Below, in pieces: positions 1 to 5,848 of a stretch of 7,576 bases of DNA. Source of the DNA: Bacteroidales bacterium (GTDB lineage: Bacteria > Bacteroidota > Bacteroidia > Bacteroidales > UBA12481); assembly GCA_021160155.1 (NCBI GenBank), contig JAGHDB010000374.1:1-7576 (forward strand). The letters run 5' to 3'. The notes under the pieces are model-generated. The model was given only the letters and a program-made list of their open reading frames with translations, was not told the origin of the DNA and ran no database searches. The first letter of the stretch is position 1. Each line of letters begins with the position of its first letter. Made by a program: the position numbers and the translations under genes.

Positions 1-1236
1 AGGTTAAACAAATACATATTACCCGATATCCGTATAACGATTTTCTTTACCAGGCATAAAGCAGTCCCGTCAATCAGGATTCTGTTACTGCTGCTGGTGC
101 TGATCGTATCCTGTAAGCCGGCAACAGCACCTGCCGGAGGGGATGCATACCGTCTGGATAGTCTGCCTCTGATATATCAACCTCACTCTGCGGTTCTGAC
201 ACCTGCACGCGAGGCACAAGTCTCGCGGATTCGACGTTATTTCAACCGTCGTCATCACAACCAGGGATTTAACGGCACGGTGCTTTTTGCAGAGCATGGT
301 GAAATAATATTCAACAAAGCATATGGATTTGCCAATTTCAGAACCCGTGATACACTGACCCTCGAATCTGCATTTCAACTGGCATCGGTTTCAAAACCTA
401 TTACCTCCCTGGCCGTTTTATCCCTGGTAGAAGAGGGTAAACTCAGCCTTGAAGATACTATCCAGAAATTCATTCCCGATTTTCCATATCACGGCATCAG
501 TATCCGGATGTTGTTATCCCACAGGAGCGGATTGCCTAATTATATGTATCTGGCCGACAAAGTATGGCCTGATCGGCAAATCCCCCTGACCAACCGTGAT
601 ATGGTGGATATCCTGATAAAATATCATCCCGAGAGATACTATCCACCCAACCACCGGTATAATTATTCAAATACCAATTATGCCCTGCTGGCTTATCTGG
701 TAGAGCAGGTATCGGGTATTCCGTTCGCGGAGTTTGTCCGCCTGCGTATTTTCAAGCCGCTGCGAATGAATAATAGTTCTATCTATGTCAAAACCGGTTC
801 GTTAAAAAATCCGCAACCGGTTAAAGGGTATATCTCTTACCGTCGTGAGGCGGATGACACCTATTTGAACGGAGTGGTGGGAGACAAAGGAGTATATACG
901 TCGGTGATCGACCTGCTTCGTTTGGATCAGGCTTTGTATGAAGGACAACCCATCTCTTTCAGGATGCAGAAAAAGGCTTTTACCCCCCAGCATAAAGACC
1001 TTCGCATCTGGGATAATTATGGATTGGGCTGGCGGCTGAATCTTCAGGATTCACACAACCCGGTAATCTATCATTCGGGTTGGTGGAAAGGATTTCGTAC
1101 CTATTTCATCCGGGAAACCGGTACCGGGCGAACCATGATCATCCTTTCAAATACCCTCCGGGGCAGTCGCTTTGGTGTGCAGGAACTGAGAAACCTTTGG
1201 GATCTGCCTGCTTCGAGAAAAAATTTATCGGAATAA
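1..1236 (+). CDS. Serine hydrolase lipoprotein, beta-lactamase/transpeptidase-like (5' end outside the window)
   Basis: This is a penicillin-binding-protein/class C beta-lactamase-like serine hydrolase (Pfam Beta-lactamase, peptidase S12 type). Numbering from the GTG at 97, three active-site motifs are visible: SVSK at 97-100 (nucleophile S97, general base K100), YSN at 190-192, and HSG at 326-328 in place of KTG. A GDKGVYTS segment near 262-269 also fits the family. The frame stays open to base 1 with no ATG or TTG. It encodes basic residues, a leucine-rich run at bases 79-108 and the lipobox IVSC with its Cys codon at 112-114. The GTG at 97 would leave only five residues before that Cys, so the true start is almost certainly left of the window. 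I infer a membrane-anchored periplasmic or surface lipoprotein. Its substrate (peptidoglycan peptide, D-amino-acid peptide, ester or beta-lactam) cannot be told from sequence. It converges on asd after 11 bp. The family call is firm; the function is open. Confidence 0.9.
   Translation, partial: RLNKYILPDIRITIFFTRHKAVPSIRILLLLLVLIVSCKPATAPAGGDAYRLDSLPLIYQPHSAVLTPAREAQVSRIRRYFNRRHHNQGFNGTVLFAEHGEIIFNKAYGFANFRTRDTLTLESAFQLASVSKPITSLAVLSLVEEGKLSLEDTIQKFIPDFPYHGISIRMLLSHRSGLPNYMYLADKVWPDRQIPLTNRDMVDILIKYHPERYYPPNHRYNYSNTNYALLAYLVEQVSGIPFAEFVRLRIFKPLRMNNSSIYVKTGSLKNPQPVKGYISYRREADDTYLNGVVGDKGVYTSVIDLLRLDQALYEGQPISFRMQKKAFTPQHKDLRIWDNYGLGWRLNLQDSHNPVIYHSGWWKGFRTYFIRETGTGRTMIILSNTLRGSRFGVQELRNLWDLPASRKNLSE
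79..114 (+). other. Lipoprotein signal peptide core and lipobox
   Basis: The reading frame of the serine hydrolase encodes a hydrophobic run rich in Leu, Val and Ile, ending in Ile-Val-Ser-Cys. It follows a basic stretch (Arg-His-Lys at 52-60 and Arg at 76-78). Ile at -3, Val at -2, Ser at -1 and Cys at +1 fit the signal peptidase II lipobox. The lipidated cysteine would be the codon at 112-114. The next residues, Lys-Pro-Ala-Thr-Ala-Pro, look like a flexible tether. Membrane sorting (inner or outer) is not decided by what is visible. Confidence 0.75.
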
Positions 1237-1247
1237 CAACAGGGTAC

Positions 1248-2240
1248 TTACCGGTTACGTATGAGGTATTCGGCGATCTGTATGGCATTGGTAGCGGCAC
1301 CTTTGCGCAGATTATCAGCTACTACCCAGAGATTCAGACAATGATCACAGGATTCATCGCGGCGTATCCGGCCGACAAACACTTCGTCATGCCCGTGTGC
1401 ATTGACCGGCATCGGGTATTTCTCCTGCGCAGGATCATCTTCCAGCACTACTCCCGGTGCATCAGAGAGTAATCGGCGGACCTCTTCAAGCGTGAAGTCT
1501 TTTTTCAATTCTACGTTGACTGCTTCCGAATGGCCTCCTGTAACCGGTACTCTGACTGCCGTGGCAGTTATCCTGATGTTCTGATCCCCAAATATTTTAC
1601 GGGTCTCATTGACCAGCTTCATCTCCTCCTTTGTGTATCCGTTATCCAGAAAAACATCACAGTGAGGCAGACAATTACGATGAATAGAATGCGGATAAGC
1701 CCTTTCAATCTCTGCTTCCGGTGCAGATAACTCTTCACCTTCAAGTTGTCGTACCGCTTTTACTCCCGTACCGGTGACCGACTGATACGTGCTGACTACG
1801 ATCCGTTCGATTCCGTATGCCTGGTACAAGGGTGCAAGGGCAACAACCATCTGGATGGTACTGCAATTGGGATTGGCGATGATCCGGTGATCCCCGCGAA
1901 GAACCCCGGCATTTATTTCGGGTACTACCAGAGGTACGTCAGGATCCATTCGCCAGGCCGATGAGTTGTCAATCACCGTAGTACCTACACTGGCAAATTC
2001 CGGTGCCCATTGTAACGAAGTATTACCTCCGGCTGAAAAGAGTGCAATACCGGGCTTCCGGTCAATTGCCTCCTGCATGGATATAACCTTCAGCTTCTGC
2101 CCCCTGAACCGGATCTCTTTCCCGACCGATTGCTCAGAAGCTACAGCCAGTAATTCATCAACTTGAAAATTACGTTCTTCCAGAACCCGGACCATTTTGG
2201 TTCCGACCAAACCCGTAACTCCTACAACTGCTAATTTCAT
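1248..2240 (-). CDS. asd: Aspartate-semialdehyde dehydrogenase
   Basis: This cytoplasmic enzyme reduces L-aspartyl-4-phosphate with NADPH to aspartate 4-semialdehyde, the branch point to lysine/diaminopimelate, threonine and methionine. The 330-residue product has the family's usual length. It opens with a Rossmann nucleotide-binding motif, GVTGLVG at 7-13. DNSSAWRM lies at 91-98, the catalytic cysteine is C126 in NPNCST, and the catalytic histidine is probably H237 in TGGHSEA. The start at 2240 is chosen because MKLAVVGVTG begins exactly at the first beta strand. The frame runs on to 2492, but that extension is antisense to the lamin-tail gene and resembles nothing in the family. An intermediate ATG at 2270 would add ten mostly charged residues. 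No aspartokinase or other pathway gene is adjacent, so it appears to be transcribed alone. It is divergent from the lamin-tail gene, with a 79-bp gap, and convergent with the serine hydrolase. The call is very secure. Confidence 0.97.
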   Translation of the reverse strand: MKLAVVGVTGLVGTKMVRVLEERNFQVDELLAVASEQSVGKEIRFRGQKLKVISMQEAIDRKPGIALFSAGGNTSLQWAPEFASVGTTVIDNSSAWRMDPDVPLVVPEINAGVLRGDHRIIANPNCSTIQMVVALAPLYQAYGIERIVVSTYQSVTGTGVKAVRQLEGEELSAPEAEIERAYPHSIHRNCLPHCDVFLDNGYTKEEMKLVNETRKIFGDQNIRITATAVRVPVTGGHSEAVNVELKKDFTLEEVRRLLSDAPGVVLEDDPAQEKYPMPVNAHGHDEVFVGRIRRDESCDHCLNLWVVADNLRKGAATNAIQIAEYLIRNR

Positions 2241-2248
2241 AGAGTCAA

Positions 2249-2280
2249 TTTTCCTTTTCTTTTTTTCCATTTTTTCTTCT
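2249..2280 (-). promoter_or_regulatory. Polypurine leader ahead of asd
   Basis: Read on the minus strand, these 32 bases are A or G except for one T (base 2269 on the plus strand), and they sit 8 bases before the chosen asd start. The sequence AAAAGGAAAA at its 3' end is the only Shine-Dalgarno-like element near that start, and its spacing of about 11 bases is long. A-rich leaders are known to favour translation in Bacteroidota, where anti-Shine-Dalgarno pairing is little used. The tract also contains an in-frame ATG at 2270. A role in translation is inferred from position and composition only. Confidence 0.35.
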
Positions 2281-2303
2281 GCCCGGCATCTATAATTAAC
2301 AGA

Positions 2304-2311
2304 CAAAGATA
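2304..2311 (-). promoter_or_regulatory. Candidate Bacteroidota -7 promoter element for asd
   Basis: On the minus strand this reads TATCTTTG, a full match to the TAnnTTTG -7 consensus of the Bacteroidota primary sigma factor. Transcription would begin a few bases downstream and give a leader of roughly 55-60 nt before asd. The partner -33 TTTG is not evident at the expected spacing; the nearest T-rich stretch is TTTA, inside the start of the lamin-tail gene. The site is therefore a half-match with a plausible position. No equivalent plus-strand element was found for the lamin-tail gene, although a TATAAT lies at 2291-2296. Confidence 0.4.
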
Positions 2312-2319
2312 CAATACCG

Positions 2320-3981
2320 ATGATAAATTTATGCCTGATCGGTTTAATGATCACCGAGATCATGGCCGACCCTGTACCTTCAGTGGGACTGCCAGAAGCT
2401 GAGTATATTGAGTTATATAATCCGGGACCGGATCGAATAAATCTGAATGGATGGCGGATCCTGGTTGGAGATAAACTTCGAATGATTGACACACGGGGTA
2501 TTACGATTGTTGAACCGGACGGATATGTAATTTTAACTGCTTCAGCTCATTGTACTGAAATGAGTGAATATGGTCATGTGGCGGTAATTGACTCCTGGCC
2601 CGCGCTTCGAAACGGAGGCGACCGGATCACTTTACTGGATCCCTCGGGCCGGATGAGGCAATCGTTGGTTTATTCTCCCGGGATTTTCACGGATGCGATG
2701 AAAGCAGGCGGGGGATGGTCACTTGAGATGATTGATACCGGTCAATATTGCCGGTCGGATAACTGGAGCGGATCACTTGATCCCTCGGGCGGCACCCCGG
2801 GACGGGAAAATTCAGTCGCCGCCAAACTTCCTCCGGGTGATCCGCCCCGGTTGATCCGTGCATTCCTGTCGGAACACAATGAGATCGGATTACTGTTTTC
2901 CACTACACTCGATCCGGAATTGTGGTCGTTATCCCCTTCATGTACTTTTTATCCGGGAAGATCTACCGGCGATTTTGTTCCTCAGATCACTTTTGGTTTA
3001 CGGGTATTGCTTTTCAGCATACCGGTGGGATTAAATCCCGACTATCGCTACCGGGTGCGTCTCGACCGGCCGGCATTCAACTGTGCCGGTCAGGTGGTAA
3101 CAGACAACTCCGCATTGTTTGCTTTTCCCGAAGAACCTGATTCGGGTGATGTGGTTATCAATGAAGTGATGTATGATCCTCTGCCGGGTGCATCCGAATG
3201 GATCGAACTGTATAATTACTCTGACCGGGTGATTGAGGTGGGTGACCTTATTTTAGGTATAGGAGATGAACTTTCTGAAATACGAAATTGGTCTGATAAT
3301 CAAGACCTTCCCTTTCTGCTCTTCCCCCATTCCTATGTCATTCTTCAAAAACAACCTGCGGTCTGCCGGAGTGCATCGGAGATACCGGCTTGCAGGGATA
3401 ACTCACAATTTTTCCAAACCGTCATCCGTCCCGATTTCATGACATTGCCCAATACCGGCGGATTCCTGACTCTGATGGATCAGCATCGACGGGTCCTGGA
3501 TCGTGCCGGTTATTCTCAGGATGCACATGATCCGTTATTGAAAGAGACCAAAGGAGTATCGCTGGAAAGACTTGATGCCGGGGTAAGCGGACTGGCAGCA
3601 GGGAATTGGTACTCTTCTGCAGCGGGTTCGACGCCGGGTGTAAAGAATAGTGTAACTGCCTGGGATTTGAACAGTTTGCCGGATAAAGAACAACAGGAGG
3701 GTTTTTACCTGCTTGATCAGGGGAGCAGGGTTGTGGTGGGATACCGTTTTTCTGATCCCGGCTGGTATGGCTGGGTAGGAGTGTTTAATTCGCAGGGCCT
3801 GCCGGTTATCCGGTTGTATGAAGAGGGATTACTTGGGCGGTCGGGCGTATTGCACTGGGAAGGATTAGACAGCAACCGGGTGGAAGTATCCGGCGGGATT
3901 TATCTTATTGTAGCTGAATATGCTTCTCCGACAGGCAAGAGGGGTTGCTTTAAAAAAGCGGTGGCATTAATCAGAGAATGA
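2320..3981 (+). CDS. Protein with two lamin-tail domains, an Ig-like linker and a FlgD-like C-terminal domain
   Basis: The product has 553 residues. Lamin-tail domain 1 spans about 10-165, from ITEIMADP through EYIELYN (29-34) to NW...GGTPGRENS. A beta-rich segment at about 175-270 resembles the bacterial Ig-like spacers that often separate lamin-tail domains. Lamin-tail domain 2 spans about 276-445, with VVINEVMYDP, EWIELYN and NW...GSTPGVKNS. Residues about 465-551 resemble a FlgD Ig-like or type IX secretion-type tail, with GVFNSQGLPV, LHWEGLD, SGGIYLIVAEY and a closing KKAVALI. Such proteins are usually exported and surface-bound in Bacteroidota; their biochemical role is poorly known, and adhesion or scaffolding is only a guess. 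The oddity is the N terminus. The ATG at 2320 gives just nine residues before the first strand, and an in-frame stop at 2293-2295 rules out a longer start. The eight cysteines suit an extracytoplasmic protein. The 3' end overlaps punA by 15 bp. Confidence 0.88.
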   Translation: MINLCLIGLMITEIMADPVPSVGLPEAEYIELYNPGPDRINLNGWRILVGDKLRMIDTRGITIVEPDGYVILTASAHCTEMSEYGHVAVIDSWPALRNGGDRITLLDPSGRMRQSLVYSPGIFTDAMKAGGGWSLEMIDTGQYCRSDNWSGSLDPSGGTPGRENSVAAKLPPGDPPRLIRAFLSEHNEIGLLFSTTLDPELWSLSPSCTFYPGRSTGDFVPQITFGLRVLLFSIPVGLNPDYRYRVRLDRPAFNCAGQVVTDNSALFAFPEEPDSGDVVINEVMYDPLPGASEWIELYNYSDRVIEVGDLILGIGDELSEIRNWSDNQDLPFLLFPHSYVILQKQPAVCRSASEIPACRDNSQFFQTVIRPDFMTLPNTGGFLTLMDQHRRVLDRAGYSQDAHDPLLKETKGVSLERLDAGVSGLAAGNWYSSAAGSTPGVKNSVTAWDLNSLPDKEQQEGFYLLDQGSRVVVGYRFSDPGWYGWVGVFNSQGLPVIRLYEEGLLGRSGVLHWEGLDSNRVEVSGGIYLIVAEYASPTGKRGCFKKAVALIRE

Positions 3982-4794
3982 AGCGGTTTGCCTGACCATT
4001 TCGCAGAAAAGCCGGTTTAATTGCTTTGAAGCCCGGGTAGCCTCTTTCTGTACATCCTGGTGCGTATTCTGGCTAACCTTTCCCGGTAATGACAGGTTGG
4101 TAATAACTGAAACCGCGAAAACCGGCAGGTCCATGTGGCGGGCTACGATCACTTCAGGAATGGTTGACATCCCGATTGCATCTCCGCCAATGGTCCGGTA
4201 GTGGGTATATTCGGCAGGAGTTTCAAAAGCGGGTCCGGGATTTCCCACATACACTCCCTGCTGCAACAGAATTTGCTCCTCTTTTGCAATGGAAAAAGCC
4301 AGATGGATCAGTCGCTGGTTGTAGGGTTCGGTCATATCCGGAAACCGGGGGCCGAGTTTATCTTCGTTTGGACCTCTTAAAGGATTGTCGATGAAAAAAT
4401 TAATGTGGTCTTTGATAATCATCAGATCTCCGGTTGAAAATCCGGGATTAATACCTCCGGCTGCATTTGAAAGAAAAAGTTGCCGGATGCCCAGTAATTT
4501 CATGACTCTTACCGGGAAGGTAACCTCCTGCATGGTGTATCCTTCATAATAATGGAACCGGCCCTGCATGACAACAACCGGTTGATTTTCAATTCGACCG
4601 AGAATCAGATTACCGGCATGTCCTTCAACTGTGGAGACAGGGAAACCGGGGATCTGATTATAGGGAATCACTTCCTGGCCGGCAATCTCATTCACCAAAC
4701 CTCCGAGGCCGGTTCCTAAAACAATCCCTGTGGCCGGCTCAAGGTCAGAACGGGAGCGGATTATTTCAGCGGCTTTCAGAATCGCGTCATACAT
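3967..4794 (-). CDS. punA: Purine nucleoside phosphorylase, trimeric (6-oxopurine) type
   Basis: This cytoplasmic salvage enzyme splits purine (deoxy)nucleosides with phosphate to the free base and (deoxy)ribose 1-phosphate. The 275-residue length and motifs match the trimeric PNP/MTAP family. GTGLGG at 27-32 is the phosphate loop, with Thr at the place of human Ser33. GHAGN lies at 58-62, and MQGRFHYYEGY at 76-86 carries the phosphate-binding Arg79 and His81. SNAAGGI spans 109-115. FET with E191, GMST with M209 and ITN with N233 line the base and sugar pocket. The Glu and Asn pair corresponds to human E201 and N243, which points to inosine/guanosine rather than adenosine. The ATG lies inside the end of lpxK (8-bp overlap, ATGTATGA) with no Shine-Dalgarno sequence, so translation is probably coupled. 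It is the last gene of the block visible here and ends 15 bp inside the convergent lamin-tail gene. The specificity call is inferred from alignment by eye. Confidence 0.96.
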   Translation of the reverse strand: MYDAILKAAEIIRSRSDLEPATGIVLGTGLGGLVNEIAGQEVIPYNQIPGFPVSTVEGHAGNLILGRIENQPVVVMQGRFHYYEGYTMQEVTFPVRVMKLLGIRQLFLSNAAGGINPGFSTGDLMIIKDHINFFIDNPLRGPNEDKLGPRFPDMTEPYNQRLIHLAFSIAKEEQILLQQGVYVGNPGPAFETPAEYTHYRTIGGDAIGMSTIPEVIVARHMDLPVFAVSVITNLSLPGKVSQNTHQDVQKEATRASKQLNRLFCEMVRQTASFSD

Positions 4795-5848
4795 GAGTGA
4801 TTATTTTACGGATTAATTGGTCAAGTTGTTTACTGTCAAAGATAAACTTTATCGGGAGGAAATAAACAGGGAGGTCGGCACTACCGGGAATGCTTTTGAT
4901 TTTTACCGCATCTTTTTGTGTAGTGAGAATCACCTGATACCCCGTTTGTTGCACACTTTTTTTCAGGTGGCGAATCTCCTTCAGGGTGTAATTGTAATGG
5001 TCGCGATAGCAGAGGTGATCAAATTCAACCCCCTGTTCCCGCAGATGTTGTGCAAGGTATCCGGGTTGAGCAATCCCGGTTATCAGCAGCGTTTTTGCGT
5101 TTTGTTTTTTAAGATCTTTCAGGAGGATATCGGGGTAAACAGGATGAAGGGGCCTGGGATCCTGGTATTCAATGCGTGAATAGAGCAGCAGGATCTGATT
5201 TGTCAGGTTTAATTGTTTCCGGCGTACGGCAATATCCGGATAATCAGACAGACCGGATATTTTGGTAATGATCAGGGCATTAGCTCTTTTCAATGCCCTG
5301 AGGGGTTCTCTAAGCCTTCCGGCCGGGAGTAACCTTTGTTTTTCAAGCGGATGGCCGGCATCTGAAAGAATAATGGAATAAGCAGGTGTCACCCAACGGT
5401 GTTGAAATCCGTCATCCATCAGGATCAGTTTTGGCGGATCGGGTTCTTGTAACAGTCTGCGAATGCCGTGTGCCCGGTTGCGGTCTACCGCTACCATAAT
5501 TTCAGGCAGGGCCTGTTTGATTTCAACCGGTTCATCTCCTGCCGTACCTGGATCGGTATCCGTGGTTACCATCCTGAATCCTTTCGATCGCCGGCCGTAT
5601 CCCCTGCTGAGTATAGCTACCGGCCGGTCATTCCTGTCCAGTAACCGGGCAAGTGTGATCACCATGGTTGTTTTTCCGGTTCCGCCAACTGTGAGATTAC
5701 CGACTACTACTAACGGAACCGGCGGATGATATTGTTTTAGGATACCCCGGTCGAACAAATAATTCCGTAAACTCACGGCAACTCCGTAGAGCAAACTGAA
5801 CGGAGTCAGAAGCAAATAAAATCTATTGCTGGTGTATGATTGTTTCAA
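4787..5848 (-). CDS. lpxK: Tetraacyldisaccharide 4'-kinase (lipid A biosynthesis)
   Basis: LpxK uses ATP to phosphorylate the 4' position of the tetraacyl disaccharide 1-phosphate, giving lipid IVA at the cytoplasmic face of the inner membrane. The 353 residues match the family length. The amphipathic/hydrophobic N terminus (10-31, ending in a YGVAVSLRNY segment) fits the membrane-associating helix. The P-loop is GGTGKTT at 55-61, followed by LSRGYGR at 80-86, GDEP at 104-107, MDDGFQHR at 144-151 with the acidic pair D145-D146, LLPAGRLREPL at 173-183 and DHYNYT at 283-288. The start is a TTG at 5848: the N terminus aligns with the family from there and no ATG is near. It overlaps the sppA stop by four bases (TTGA) and the punA start by eight, so all three genes are probably cotranscribed and coupled. 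The rare start codon without a Shine-Dalgarno sequence may limit its yield. Confidence 0.96.
   Translation of the reverse strand: MKQSYTSNRFYLLLTPFSLLYGVAVSLRNYLFDRGILKQYHPPVPLVVVGNLTVGGTGKTTMVITLARLLDRNDRPVAILSRGYGRRSKGFRMVTTDTDPGTAGDEPVEIKQALPEIMVAVDRNRAHGIRRLLQEPDPPKLILMDDGFQHRWVTPAYSIILSDAGHPLEKQRLLPAGRLREPLRALKRANALIITKISGLSDYPDIAVRRKQLNLTNQILLLYSRIEYQDPRPLHPVYPDILLKDLKKQNAKTLLITGIAQPGYLAQHLREQGVEFDHLCYRDHYNYTLKEIRHLKKSVQQTGYQVILTTQKDAVKIKSIPGSADLPVYFLPIKFIFDSKQLDQLIRKIITHV

Noticed and set aside
1080..1472. A 130-codon plus-strand open frame spanning the hydrolase/asd junction
   Set aside because: It overlaps the HSG-containing end of the hydrolase in another frame and runs antisense to asd; both real genes have intact family motifs.
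2241..2290. Phe-rich hydrophobic stretch in another plus-strand frame just before the lamin-tail gene, which could be a signal peptide separated by a frameshift
   Set aside because: It has no start codon in frame after the stop at 2232-2234, and its hydrophobicity is a by-product of the polypyrimidine complement of the asd leader.
2241..2492. An 84-residue N-terminal extension of aspartate-semialdehyde dehydrogenase starting at 2492
   Set aside because: It is antisense to the lamin-tail coding region, does not resemble the family, and the Rossmann motif begins exactly at the ATG at 2240.
3947..3959. Small inverted repeat GCTTT-AAA-AAAGC as a terminator for punA
   Set aside because: The stem is only five AT-rich base pairs with a three-base loop, lies inside the lamin-tail coding sequence and lacks a proper following T run.
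4995..5003. DHY in LpxK at 283-285, where I recall DHH in many homologues, as a possible active-site change
   Set aside because: I cannot confirm the family consensus without an alignment, and the P-loop and DDGFQHR motifs are intact, so loss of function is not supported.
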